From contig CAWHHJ010000024.1 of the NCBI GenBank assembly GCA_963829085.1, forward strand, positions 55,292 to 119,291: DNA of 64,000 nt, in the 5' to 3' direction. Below are positions 45,617-55,182 of this stretch, one piece after another (positions within the stretch are counted from its first letter, which is position 1; each line of letters opens with the position of its first letter). Under the pieces are notes generated by a model. It was not told the DNA's origin. It saw nothing but the letters and a program-made list of their open reading frames with translations, and ran no database searches. Position numbers and translations under genes: made by a program. Source of the DNA: PALSA-1004 sp963829085 (GTDB taxonomy: Bacteria > Pseudomonadota > Gammaproteobacteria > Burkholderiales > SG8-41).

Positions 45617-45890
45617 ATGCTACTCATTGCCTGCCCGCACTGCGGACCGCGCGACTACACCGAGTTCACTGTACGGCGGTGATGCCGGTGTGCGCCGTCC
45701 ATCAAATCCATATACGCTCAGCGATGAAGATTGGGCCGCATACGTCTACCTGCGCGATAACCCGCGGGGTGAGCATGACGAATTGTGGCAGCACTCATCC
45801 GGTTGTCGCCGCTGGATCACAGTCCGCCGCAATACCTACACTCACGATGTCGTAGCCTCCGGTACGCCGGAATCTCCGCGCCGGGCATGA
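45617..45890 (+). CDS. soxD: Sarcosine oxidase delta subunit, one frameshift
   Basis: Small zinc-binding subunit of sarcosine oxidase, about 90 residues. ATG 45,617 starts MLLIACPHCGPRDYTEFT; the frame then stops after a few codons while another frame continues YGGDAGVRRPSNPYTLSDED, WAAYVYLRDNPRGEHDELW and QHSSGCRRWITVRRNTYTH. Removing one base near 45,671 joins them. The zinc ligands are the two Cys of CPHCG and the His/Cys of QHSSGC, as in the family. Its end overlaps soxA by 4 bases (ATGA). Confidence 0.88.
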
Positions 45891-48870
45891 CGCAACCATT
45901 CCGGCTTGCGAGTGGCGGGCTGATCGATCGATCGCGTCTGCTGAGCTTCACATTCAATGGCCGCCGACTTCAAGGGTACGAAGGCGACACGCTGGCATCC
46001 GCGTTGCTCGCGAACGGTATACGCGTCGTCGGCCGCAGTTTCAAATATCACCGGCCGCGCGGCATCGTAACCGCGGGAGCCGATGAACCGAATGCGCTTG
46101 TGCAGCTTGGATCGGGCGCGCACAGCGAACCCAACATACGCGCGACCCAGGCGGAGCTTTTCGACGGACTTGTTGCATCGAGCCAGAACTGCTGGCCCTC
46201 AGTCGACTTCGACTTGGGAAGCATCAACAACTGGCTCTCCCCTTTGTTTCCGGCCGGCTTTTATTACAAAACGTTTATGTGGCCGTCATCGCTGTGGATG
46301 ACCTACGAGCGTTTCATTCGCAGAATGGCCGGCATGGGACGCGCCGCGAGCGCGCCCGATCCTGACAAGTATGAGCACCGGTATGCGCATTGCGATGTGC
46401 TGGTAGCTGGCGGCGGGCCGACGGGACTGGCAGCGGCGCTGGCGGCCGCGCGTGCCGGCGCGCGAGTGATTATTGCCGACGAACAACGCGATTTCGGCGG
46501 CAGCCTGCTTTCAGAACGCGCCGATATCGACGGGGAGCCTGCGCTCAACTGGGTGACACGTCTCGTGCCCGAAATGCAGATGAACGACAACATCACACTG
46601 CTCAAACATAGCACGGTCTTCGGTTACTTCGACCACAATGCTTTAGCAATCGCAGAGCGCGTCCACGGGGCTTCACTACATTCGGTGAAGCAATGCCTCT
46701 GGAAAGTCCGAGCGAAGCAAGTGGTGCTGGCGGGCGGCGCACTCGAGCGACCGCTCGTATTCGCCAATAATGATCGGCCGGGCGTGATGCTCGCTTCCGC
46801 TGCCCGCGCGTACGCAAATCGCTATGCAGTAAAGCCTGGATCGCGTGCCGTGATATTTACCAACAACGACAGCGCATATTCGGCAGCGCTCGATTTACGA
46901 CACAGCGGCGTCCAAGTGCAAGCTGTCGTCGACGTGCGTGCGGGGACCATGGGTCAGATAGCGAGGGAAGCCGCACAAGCAGGCATCGAGTGCCGAATGA
47001 GCAGCGCGATTGCCCGGGTGCGTGGCGGAAGCTGCGTTGGCGCGGTCGATATCGCCGCCATTGATGCTGACGGCAACGCGAGCCGCACGAGGGAGACCAT
47101 TGAGTGCGATCTGGTTTGCATGTCCGGCGGCTGGAGTCCCGCAGTGCATCTGCATTCTCAATCGAAAGGCACACTCGAGTACCAGACGAGCGTCTCGCTG
47201 CATTCATTCCAGCGCGGAACGCGCAGGCATGCCGGTCCGCGGGCGGCGCGAACGGTGCAATGGCGCTGTCAGCGTGCATCGAGCAGGGGTTAAGCGCAGG
47301 TGCGGCAGCTGCGCAAGCGTGCGGCCATGGCGACGGCAAAGTCCCGCCGATGCCGGTTGTCGCGCAGGACCATCAGGCACCGTTGAAGCCTGTATGGCAC
47401 GTGCGAACCGGAATGCGCGAAAAATGTTTCGTTGATTTTCAGAATGACGTGACCGCGGCGGACGTTACGCTCGCTGTGCGCGAAGGTTACACATCTGTCG
47501 AGCATCTGAAGCGCTATACGACGCTCGGCATGGGCACTGACCAGGGCAAGCTCTCGAACATCAACGGCCTTGCGATTCTCTCCGAACTTGTGCACGCCCA
47601 TATTCCGGACGTCGGCACCACGACTTTTCGCCCACCGTATACGCCGGTGACCTTCGGCACATTGGCTGGCGAGGTCCGCGGCGCCGCCGTTGCACCCTTG
47701 CGCTTATCCGCAATGGACGAATGGCACGCCGGTGCCGGCGCCAGGTTCATCAACGCAGGGTTGTGGCGGCGGCCGCAAGTCTACCCGCGTCCCGGCGAGT
47801 CGGATCTCGAAGCGGTCAACCGTGAAGTGAGGGCCGTGCGCAATCAAGTCGGCCTCGTGGATGTTTCGACTCTCGGCAAGATCGACATCAAAGGCCGGCA
47901 CGCTGTCGAACTGCTGGAACGCGTGTATGTGAATAACTGGAAGAACCTTGCGATTGGCAAAGTGCGCTATGGATTGATGCTGCGCGAGGACGGACGCGTC
48001 TTCGATGACGGCACGACCGCGCGGCTCGGTGAACACCATTACCTCATGACAACAACGACGGCGAACGCCGTCAAAGTCATGTCGACGCTCGAGTACTGGC
48101 TGCAGGTCGAATGGCGCGGCCTTGAAGTGTATCTAACGTCGGTTACCGAACATTGGGCCGCTATGGCGCTCGCCGGGCCGAACGCGCGGCGCGTATTGGC
48201 GGCGCTTGCGCCCGACGCTGATTGGAGCAACACCGCATTACCGCATATGGGATTGCGGGAAACTGTAATTGCGGGAATTCCAGCGCGGGTGTTTCGCATC
48301 AGCTTTTCGGGCGAGTTATCCTATGAGATTAATGTGCCCGCCGACTACGGGCACTCGATGTGGACAGCGCTGCTCGGCGCCGGCGCGCAGTTCGGGATAA
48401 CGCCCTACGGCACCGAAGCCATGAGCGTCCTGCGCATCGAAAAAGGTCACGTGGCAGGCATGGAGCTGGACGGCCGCACGACTCCTGATGATCTCGGGCT
48501 CGCATCGCTGGTCAGCGCCAGCAAGGACTGCGTAGGTAAACGCTCGCTGAGCCTCGCGTCGCTCGCCGCACCCGGTCGCAAGCAGATCGTGGGCCTCTGC
48601 GCAGTCGACGCGAAGACAGCGATCCCGCGCGGCGCACAGCTGGTCGCCGCCCCCCACGCCGCATTGCCGAATACCATACTGGGACACGTCACGGCCAATT
48701 GCTATAGCCCGACATTGGACCAGTCCATCGCGCTGGCATTGCTCGCCGACGGACGCAATTCGATCGGCCGGACGCTGCACGCTGTATCACCGCTTGCAGG
48801 CAGCGCGACGCCCGTGAAAGTGGTTCACCACGTTTTCTTTGATCCGCCGGGAGCACGCGCGCGTGGATAA
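45887..48870 (+). CDS. soxA: Sarcosine oxidase alpha subunit, one frameshift
   Basis: Large NAD- and folate-binding subunit, about 995 residues when repaired. Order: N-terminal ferredoxin-like domain (RPRGIVTAGADEPNALVQLG), NAD-binding Rossmann motif DVLVAGGGPTGLAAALAAAR, a second domain with RPLVFANNDRPGVMLASAAR, then the GcvT-like folate-binding half (AGLWRRPQVYPRPGESDLEA, EAMSVLRIEKGHVAGMELDG). The frame breaks near 47,183: CMSGGWSPAVHLHSQSKGTL continues in a different frame as ERLAAFIPARNAQACRSA, so one base is missing. Start ATG overlaps soxD; the end overlaps soxG by 8 bases. Confidence 0.92.
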
Positions 48871-49444
48871 CGAAATCACGCGGCGATCGGCGCTTGTCGA
48901 TAAGTATCAAGCCGGACGGTTTGGCGCTCCCGGCGATACGGCCGGCATACATTTCGTTGAGCGCACGAATCTAACGTTGACTGATCTCCGTGGCGATCCC
49001 GGCGATCCGCAGTTCGTCGCGAGTGCGCGGCGCGCTCTGAAATGCGCCTTGCCGCTCGAGCCCAATACGTCAAGCAGCGGCACCGATTGCGAGGTCCTGT
49101 GGCTGGGCCCGGACGAATGGCTGCTCGTTACCATTGCAGCCGCGAGATTGCCGATCGACGGTGGTTATATGACCGACGTGAGTCACGGCCGCGCGGTTGT
49201 GCGCGTCAGCGGTGCACGTACGCGCGACCTTTTTGCAAAAGGCTGTCCGCTTGATTTGCATCCGCGGGTGTTTGCGCCGCGCCGATGTGCGCAGACCCAC
49301 ATTGCGCATGTCAGCGTGCTGCTGCATCTCGTCGATGAAGCGGGCACCTTTGACTTGTATTTTGCGCGCAGTTACGCCGCGCACACCTGGCACTGGCTTA
49401 CCGAAGCAGCGTCCGCGCTAGGTTATTCGGTCGCAAACGCGTGA
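48863..49444 (+). CDS. soxG: Sarcosine oxidase gamma subunit
   Basis: Gamma subunit of heterotetrameric sarcosine oxidase, about 193 residues from GTG 48,863 (an upstream start at 48,839 is possible). Family-like text: CEVLWLGPDEWLLVTIAA, MTDVSHGRAVVRVSGARTRD, LFAKGCPLDLHPRVFAP and the end TWHWLTEAASALGYSVANA. It closes soxBDAG. The usual downstream folate genes (glyA, purU) are not present in the window. Confidence 0.9.
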   Translation: MDNEITRRSALVDKYQAGRFGAPGDTAGIHFVERTNLTLTDLRGDPGDPQFVASARRALKCALPLEPNTSSSGTDCEVLWLGPDEWLLVTIAAARLPIDGGYMTDVSHGRAVVRVSGARTRDLFAKGCPLDLHPRVFAPRRCAQTHIAHVSVLLHLVDEAGTFDLYFARSYAAHTWHWLTEAASALGYSVANA

Positions 49445-49517
49445 ACACAGCGCTCTGCCGCTTCTGCGGGTTCCTTTGCTACACTTGGCAAAGCGCATAC
49501 CGCTGAAGGATGCTTGC

Positions 49518-50162
49518 GTGTCGGAAAAGCAAAAGCCGCCGTTTCTTGGCATTTCGGAACAGGACCTGAACGCGCTGTCACGCCATGCAGTAACGCGCTC
49601 GTTCCCGAAGAATGCCGTCATCCTGAGCGAGGGCGACCAGACCGATGCTCTCTACGTCATTCTTTCCGGCAAGGTCAAAATTTTTCTCGCCAACGAGGAA
49701 GGCAAGGAGATCATCCTTGGCATTGAAGGGCCCGGCGAATACTTCGGTGAAATGGTGCTCGACGATGGCCCGCGGTCGGCGTCGGTAATGACGCTGGAGC
49801 CCTGCCGCTTCCAGCTGATCCCCAAACACGACATCATGGCGCTGGTGCAGTCGCAGCCCGAGTTTGCCGCCCATCTCGTGCGAAAGCTTATACACCGCGC
49901 ACGCGTGCTCACCGAACATGTGAAGCGTCTGGCGCTGCAGGACGTATACAGCCGGTTTGCCAAGCTTCTCCAGGAGCTATCCGTGCGCAAGGACGGCGTG
50001 CTGATGATTCCGGATAAGCCGTCGCAGCAGGAGATGGCGAGCCGCGTTGGCGCTTCGCGGGAAATGATAAACCGCATAATCAAAGATCTCTCGGCCGGGG
50101 GCTACATCAGCATCGAGCCGCAGCACATCCTGATCAACAAGCAGTTGCCGGCGAACTGGTAG
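49518..50162 (+). CDS. Crp/Fnr-family transcription factor
   Basis: Regulator of the Crp/Fnr family, about 214 residues. The cyclic-nucleotide-binding fold has VILSEGDQTDALYVILSGKV, NEEGKEIILGIEGPGEYFGE and MVLDDGPRSASVMTLEPCRF, with the E-x-x-x-x-D and R-S-A pattern of the phosphate-binding cassette. The HTH_Crp domain has PSQQEMASRVGASREMINRI and IKDLSAGGYISIEPQ. No N-terminal Fnr cysteine cluster. GTG 49,518 is preferred because it follows AAGGA by 7 bases; the upstream TTG 49,476 adds 14 residues. It may regulate soxBDAG, which ends 73 bases upstream. Confidence 0.88.
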   Translation: MSEKQKPPFLGISEQDLNALSRHAVTRSFPKNAVILSEGDQTDALYVILSGKVKIFLANEEGKEIILGIEGPGEYFGEMVLDDGPRSASVMTLEPCRFQLIPKHDIMALVQSQPEFAAHLVRKLIHRARVLTEHVKRLALQDVYSRFAKLLQELSVRKDGVLMIPDKPSQQEMASRVGASREMINRIIKDLSAGGYISIEPQHILINKQLPANW

Positions 50163-50337
50163 GACCGTCCGGCGCCAGGGCCGGGAACGGGAACGCACGC
50201 TCGAGTAACACGGTGTAAATAAGTCACAACTATCGTGTGCGCTGGCCGGTATGCCACGTCTGCCGGGCCGCCTAAAGTAGTTGCCAGCCTCGGGAAGGAG
50301 CCCCGTGGCAGCAGCTCAACGCTTCGAGGAGGCCACC

Positions 50338-50520
50338 ATGCTTGATTTTCTGATCAGCGCCGCCGAGCTCACCTGTTTGGCCGGGTGTTTTTACGCCGCA
50401 TGGCTCATCAACCGCGGATACAGACTCGATACCCATTTTTCTGATCGGCGCGGACGCCTTTCGACCGAGCCGCACGAGGATGCGCTGCCGCATACGCCGC
50501 CTTCCGATCACTACAGTTAG
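50338..50520 (+). CDS. Small single-helix membrane protein
   Basis: A 60-residue protein MLDFLISAAELTCLAGCFYA with one hydrophobic helix (about residues 1-22) and a polar, acidic C-tail (STEPHEDALPHTPPSDHYS). A strong ribosome site GAGGAGG at 50,326-50,332 decides this start over 50,281. A hairpin, TGCCA 50,282-50,286 with TGGCA 50,306-50,310 and an inner GGG/CCC, lies in the leader. No family recognised. It is followed by ABC substrate-binding genes. Confidence 0.55.
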   Translation: MLDFLISAAELTCLAGCFYAAWLINRGYRLDTHFSDRRGRLSTEPHEDALPHTPPSDHYS

Positions 50521-50584
50521 GTCCGGATGGCCCATTTATACCGGAGGCATAGGGAGATATCATTGAGATAGGAGGAGTCAATAA

Positions 50585-51556
50585 ATGCGATGGAAGCCGC
50601 TCGTCGCCATCGCCGTTGGAGCGCTGGTAGCTGCAACCGCTGCCGCGCAGCAGCAGGTCTACAACATCACCTGGCTGTCTGCCGACCTGTCCACCAGCGG
50701 ATCGGCGTTTTACAACGTGTTCAAGGATGCCCTGCGGGATCTCGGCTACGTGGAAGGCAGGAATGTCCGCATAGAGGTGCTCTGGGGTGAAGGATCGAGC
50801 GACCGCATAAATTCTCTGGCCAGAGACTTGATGAAGTCGAAGCCGGATATCATCGTCGCACAAGGCGGACCTGCAGCGCTGCCGCTGCACCGCACCGGCA
50901 TAACGACTCCGGTTGTCTTTGCGTACAGCGGCGATCCGGTGGAAGCGAAACTAGCAGATAACTTTGCGCGCCCGGGTCATAACTTTACCGGCGTGTCGTT
51001 TCTGTCACTCGATCTTGTCGGCAAGCGCATGGAGTTGCTCAAGGAAGTGCTGCCGGGAGTCAAGCGCGTCGCGATAGTTGCTAATCCCGAACATCCGGGT
51101 CAGCAGAGCGAGCTGCGCGTTTCCCAGGCGGCTGCGAAGTCATTGGGCCTTGAGATCGATTACTTTCAGGTGACGGACGCAGCACAACTCGAGGACGCGT
51201 TCGCTGGAATCGCGAAGGCACGCAGCGAAGCGATCGTTGTATTCCCGGACGCGATCACGATGCGCTATCGTGAACGTATCGCTGCGTTCGCGCTTAAACA
51301 ACGGATCCCCGCGATCTCGGGCTGGGCGCCTTTCGCTGAAGCGGGCAACCTTCTTTCGTACGGACCAAACCTGAAGAGTTCATTCCTTCGATTGGCTACT
51401 TACGTCGATCGCATCGTGAAGGGAACCAAGCCCGCCGAGATACCCATCGAATTTCCGACCAGCATCGAGCTCGTAGTCAATCAAAATACAGCGCGAGCGC
51501 TCGGCGTGACAATTCCGCGTTCGGTGTTAATCCGCGCCGACCGGGTGATCGAATGA
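50585..51556 (+). CDS. ABC transporter substrate-binding protein (ABC_sub_bind, TrpX-like)
   Basis: Periplasmic binding protein of the ABC_sub_bind family (323 residues), the group including streptococcal TrpX. Leader MRWKPLVAIAVGALVAATAA then AQQQVYNITWLSADLSTSGS. Family text: FKDALRDLGYVEGRNVRIEV, VVFAYSGDPVEAKLADNFAR and GHNFTGVSFLSLDLVGKRME, and the end ARALGVTIPRSVLIRADRVI. SD GGAGGAG at 50,571-50,577. First of four tandem paralogues with no permease or ATPase between them. Confidence 0.9.
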   Translation: MRWKPLVAIAVGALVAATAAAQQQVYNITWLSADLSTSGSAFYNVFKDALRDLGYVEGRNVRIEVLWGEGSSDRINSLARDLMKSKPDIIVAQGGPAALPLHRTGITTPVVFAYSGDPVEAKLADNFARPGHNFTGVSFLSLDLVGKRMELLKEVLPGVKRVAIVANPEHPGQQSELRVSQAAAKSLGLEIDYFQVTDAAQLEDAFAGIAKARSEAIVVFPDAITMRYRERIAAFALKQRIPAISGWAPFAEAGNLLSYGPNLKSSFLRLATYVDRIVKGTKPAEIPIEFPTSIELVVNQNTARALGVTIPRSVLIRADRVIE

Positions 51557-51604
51557 TCAGCGTCCGTTCCACTGGGTACTCGCAAGATTGCGGAAGGAAG
51601 TCGA

Positions 51605-52634
51605 ATGCGCGGAATGCTGGGGGCGATGCTCGACGGCACGCCTCCACGCGGAATTAATCCGATAACCAGACGCGCGATGCTGGTGGGCGCACTATCACTG
51701 GCGACGCTCGCGCTTCCGGTGTTCGCGCAGCGTGCCGCGCCCGTCCGAATAGGCTGGCTTGCGTACATCGGGGAGCCCGATCCAGGACTGCAAATGCTGC
51801 GGGAAGGCTTACGCGATCTTGGCTACAGCGAAGGCAAAACGCACGTCATGGTGGCGCGCTACGCAGATGGCGACTTCACACGCCTGCCCGAACTGGTGGC
51901 CGAGCTCATCGGCCGAAAAAATCGACGTGCTCGTTTCGCGCGGCCCGTCGGTGGACTATACAAAGTCCATACGCGCGCAGGTACCGGTCGTGTTTGCGTA
52001 CAGCGGCGATCCGATCATAGCGGGATTCGGCGACAGCCTTCGTAAGCCCGGACGCAACATGACGGGCATTACCTTCATGGCGATGGAGCTATCGGCGAAA
52101 CGCATTGAAGTCCTGAAAGAGCTGGTACCGAAGGCCTCGCGCGTCGCCCTGCTCTCGAATCCCGAGCACGCCGGCGAATTGAACGAGTACCGCGTAACCG
52201 ATGAGTCCGCCCGCCGCCTCGGCGCGCGCATTACCCGCTACCTCGTACGGTCGCCTCAGGAGATGAATGCAGCCTTTTCGACCATCCGCGCCAGTCAGCC
52301 CGACGCAATGATTGTTTTCCCGGATTCGCTCACCGTTGCACGCCGCAAAGAGATTGCGGACTTCGCCGCGCAAGCGAGAATACCCTGCATATACGGCTGG
52401 ACGGAGTTCGTCGAAGCGGGGGGACTGATGAGCTACGGGCCTTCGCTGGTAGAAAACTTCAAAGCACTCGCAATGTTCGTCGATAAGATTCTGAAAGGCA
52501 CCGACGCCAGCAACATTCCGATTGAACAGGTGAGCAAAATCGGTTTGACGATCAACATGGGAACGGCAAAAGCACTCGGTATTACGATCCCTCAATCCTT
52601 ACTGGTACGCGCGGACAAAGTGATCGCATCATGA
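51605..52634 (+). CDS. ABC transporter substrate-binding protein, one frameshift
   Basis: Second ABC_sub_bind paralogue, about 342 residues when repaired. Leader region INPITRRAMLVGALSLATLA, with a twin-arginine-like RR, ends near VFA/QRAAPVRIG. A shift lies in an A6 run at 51,916-51,921: removing one A joins VAELIGRK to IDVLVSRGPSVDYTKSIRAQ. Then VVFAYSGDPIIAGFGDSLRK, GRNMTGITFMAMELSAKRIE and the end AKALGITIPQSLLVRADKVI. Its stop overlaps the next paralogue as ATGA. Confidence 0.87.
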
Positions 52635-53611
52635 CGCGCCGGCAACTCCTGCTTGCGTTCGGAGCAACGGCGATAACGTGGCCAATTGCCGCCGTCGCAC
52701 AGCAGCCGCCGAAAGTTGCACGCCTCGCTTATCTGGGCCCCACGTCCGCTGCAGGTTCGCGCACGCGTGTTGAAGCATTGCGGTCAGGCCTGCGAAACCT
52801 GGGCTACATCGAAGGCAGGAATTTAGAGATCGCCTTTCGCTGGGCAGACGATAAATACGAATCGCTGCTCAGACTGGCTGCAGAACTCGTGTCACTCAAT
52901 CCGAATGTAATCGTTACGCATGGCACACCGGGCGTCCGGGCTGCAAGAGCGGCCACCACCAGCATACCGATTGTGATGGCCACCGCCGGCGATGCGACGC
53001 TGGTAGGTCTCGTTACCAATCTCGCACGGCCCGAAGGGAACATCACCGGTTCGACTTTCTTCAATCCCGAGCTCGCATCCAAGAGACTGGAAGTGCTTAA
53101 GGACACGTTTCCGGACATGCGGCGCATAGCCGTATTGCAGAATCGCGATAATCCGGCCATGAAGCCGGTGCTCGAAGCCATGGATCAGACGGCAAAGACC
53201 CTGAAGCTCCAGTTACAGATCGTGCCGGTTGCCGCACCGGAAGAACTGGAGAAAGCGTATACAGCGATGCTTGCTCAGCGTGCCGAAGCTCTGGTAATTA
53301 TCGAAGACGCAATGCTCAATGGAAATCTGCGAAAGATCGCAGATCTCGCCACCAAGCATCGGGTACCCGCGATCGGGCTGCCCGAGTTCGCTGAAGCAGG
53401 CGCGCTCATGGCGTATGGCGTCGATCTCGTAGACATGTTTTATCGCTCCGCTTATTTCGTCGACAAGATACTGAAAGGCGCTAAGGTCAGTGACCTGCCG
53501 GTCGAGCGCGCGTCGAAGTTCGAGCTCGTGATCAATAAGAAGGCGGCCGCGGCGATCGGGATCAGGATTCCAGACTCGGTCCTTGTGCGCGCTGAGCGTG
53601 TGATCGAGTGA
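52631..53611 (+). CDS. ABC transporter substrate-binding protein (ABC_sub_bind)
   Basis: Third paralogue, 326 residues, intact. Leader MTRRQLLLAFGATAITWPIA then AVAQQPPKVARLAYLGPTSA. Family text: LRNLGYIEGRNLEIAFRWAD, IVMATAGDATLVGLVTNLAR and GNITGSTFFNPELASKRLEV, and the end AAAIGIRIPDSVLVRAERVI. A 75-base gap then separates it from the fourth paralogue. No membrane component of an ABC transporter lies within the left part of the window. Confidence 0.9.
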   Translation: MTRRQLLLAFGATAITWPIAAVAQQPPKVARLAYLGPTSAAGSRTRVEALRSGLRNLGYIEGRNLEIAFRWADDKYESLLRLAAELVSLNPNVIVTHGTPGVRAARAATTSIPIVMATAGDATLVGLVTNLARPEGNITGSTFFNPELASKRLEVLKDTFPDMRRIAVLQNRDNPAMKPVLEAMDQTAKTLKLQLQIVPVAAPEELEKAYTAMLAQRAEALVIIEDAMLNGNLRKIADLATKHRVPAIGLPEFAEAGALMAYGVDLVDMFYRSAYFVDKILKGAKVSDLPVERASKFELVINKKAAAAIGIRIPDSVLVRAERVIE

Positions 53612-53686
53612 TATCGCGACGACAACTTCTCACCCGGCGTATCTGCGCCGATTGCTCATGCATGGTGAGCCGCGGAGCGTGACCGG

Positions 53687-54282
53687 ATGATATCGCGCCG
53701 AATGTTGCTGCGCCTGATTCTGGCCGCGGCCGCATGGACGGCGCTCACCTGTTTCGCGCAGCAGATTCAAGAGCCGGTACGGATCGGCTTCTTGCCATTA
53801 GGCTCCCCAACCAATAACTACGACCAGTCGCAGGTTGATGCATTCCGCCAGGGTCTCCGTCAATTGGGCCTCATCGAGAACCGGCATCTGACAATCGATC
53901 TCGTCTGGGTTGCTAATGAGAGCGGATATCCCGCCGCCATACGTGATTTGATATCGCGCGGTTGCAAGCTGCTGGTCCCGGCGGGTACGAGCGCATCGGT
54001 GTCCGCAAAACGCGAGGCATCGACAATGCCGATCGTTTTCGTCACCGTTGGCGATCCCGTCGGCGTGGGACTGGTCAAGGACCTCGCGCCACCCGGCGGC
54101 AACGTGACCGGCTTTAGCGACGTACTGCTGGATCTTAGCGGAAAGTGTCGACCTCGCCAAAGCGTTGGAGAAGTCGCAAGCACCGCTTAGTTACGTTTGG
54201 TATAACGGCTGGGCAAACGGTAAAAATCGCTTTCAGGCGACCGAACGGGCGGCGCAGTTATCTCGCGTCAAGCTGAGATCAC
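53687..54282 (+). pseudogene. ABC transporter substrate-binding protein, 3' end lost at the junction
   Basis: Fourth paralogue, truncated. It starts MISRRMLLRLILAAAAWTAL and continues PVRIGFLPLGSPTNNYDQSQ, LRQLGLIENRHLTIDLVWVA and GDPVGVGLVKDLAPPGGNVT. A frame change near 54,140 hides a continuation VDLAKALEKSQAPLSYVWYN, GWANGKNRFQATERAAQLSR and VKLRSR, normal for the family's middle. After about 54,282 the text is high-GC and unrelated, so the last third is missing. Confidence 0.8.
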
Positions 54283-54300
54283 GGTCAGCGCTGGGCGAGG
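54270..54300. other. Compositional and gene junction between two unrelated genomes
   Basis: Left: betaproteobacterial ABC_sub_bind gene, about 57-58% GC. Right: short-chain dehydrogenase gene without its 5' end, about 70% GC, followed only by actinobacterial or Chloroflexota-type genes. Both genes lie on the + strand and each lacks the part that should face the joint. No transposase, integrase, tRNA or repeat lies at the joint. Confidence 0.8.
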
Positions 54301-54881
54301 CCTGGTGACGCCGTGCATTGCCGACGTCGCGTCCGAGGAGGACTGGAGCCGCGTCGTGGCGTTCGGCGACGTGGACGTCCTCGTCAACAACGCCGGCGGG
54401 CACGAGCCGCCGAACTTCCCCGAGACGAGCCCGGATCGCTGGGGCGCGGTGTTGGACGTCAACCTGCGCGGAGTCATGCTCGGGATCCAGGCCGTCCTCG
54501 AGCCCATGCGCGGCGAGGAGGGGGATCGATCGTGAACGTCTCGTCCGTCGCGGCGCTGAAGCGCGAGCCGTACAGGCCGGTCGAGTACGCGGCGAAGGCC
54601 GGCGTGAACGCGGTCACGACCGCGCTCGGCTCGCTGTGGGTCAGCGATCGGATCTCGGTCAGCTGCATCTGTCCGGACTGGGTGGTGACCGAGGCTGTCG
54701 AGCGGACCGTCGCGCGGATGACGCCGAGGAGCACGCAGAGGTCCAGGGCCTCGTCCCAGTCGAGGAGATCGCCGGCCTGATCGTCCGGCTCGCCACCGAC
54801 GAGTCGCTCGCGGGCAGGGTGATGGTGCGCTGGGCGGACGAGGACGGCGAGCGGCTGTTGCCCCTCGGCCGTGAGCGCTAG
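54287..54881 (+). pseudogene. Short-chain dehydrogenase/reductase, 5'-truncated, frameshifted
   Basis: Classical SDR missing its N-terminal NAD-binding start. Readable blocks in three frames: IADVASEEDWSRVVAFGDVD, VLVNNAGGHEPPNFPETSPD and DVNLRGVMLGIQAVLEPM (first frame), then GGSIVNVSSVAALKREPYRP with VEYAAKAGVNAVTTALGSLW (catalytic Ser and Y-x-x-x-K), then EEHAEVQGLVPVEEIAGLIV. Shifts at about 54,525 (in a G run) and 54,722. Its stop overlaps the GYD gene tail to tail. Substrate unknown. Confidence 0.82.
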
Positions 54882-55165
54882 AGCCTGCGGATGATCGCTT
54901 CGGCTTCTTCGCGCGTGAACGCGCAGACGTCTCCGAGTGCTCCGCACCGTAGCGCTGGAGCTTGAGCAGGATCTCGACCGCGACGTCGTCGTCCGGCGCG
55001 TTCGACGTCGACCACGTCGTAGCGCCCCAGCGTCACGTAGACGCCGATGAGCTCGCCGCCGGCCTCCTCGATGATCCGCTCCCCCTCCTCGACGCGCTCG
55101 CGCCAGCCGGGGAGCCCGGCCACGCCCTGCGAGGTCCAGCGCATCAAGGAGATGTAGTGCGGCAC
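54878..55165 (-). CDS. GYD-domain protein
   Basis: Small GYD-domain protein of about 95 residues. GTG 55,165 gives VPHYISLMRWTSQGVAGLPG, then EEAGGELIGVYVTLGRYDVV, where G-R-Y-D is the family name motif, and the end DVCAFTREEAEAIIRRL. A middle stretch is off frame between about 54,960 and 55,010: the correct reading is EAPDDDVAVEILLKLQRYGA-like. Two opposite single-base changes restore it. GYD proteins are dimeric ferredoxin-like folds of unknown function. Divergent from the RsuA-like start 17 bases away. Confidence 0.78.
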   Translation of the reverse strand: MPHYISLMRWTSQGVAGLPGWRERVEEGERIIEEAGGELIGVYVTLGRYDVVDVERAGRRRRGRDPAQAPALRCGALGDVCAFTREEAEAIIRRL

Positions 55166-55182
55166 ACCCGAATAATGACGGC

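Noticed and set aside
51916..51921. Programmed ribosomal frameshift at the A6 run
   Set aside because: The first frame continues for about 120 bases past the run with no hairpin or slippery heptamer, and similar runs break other genes; an extra base is simpler.
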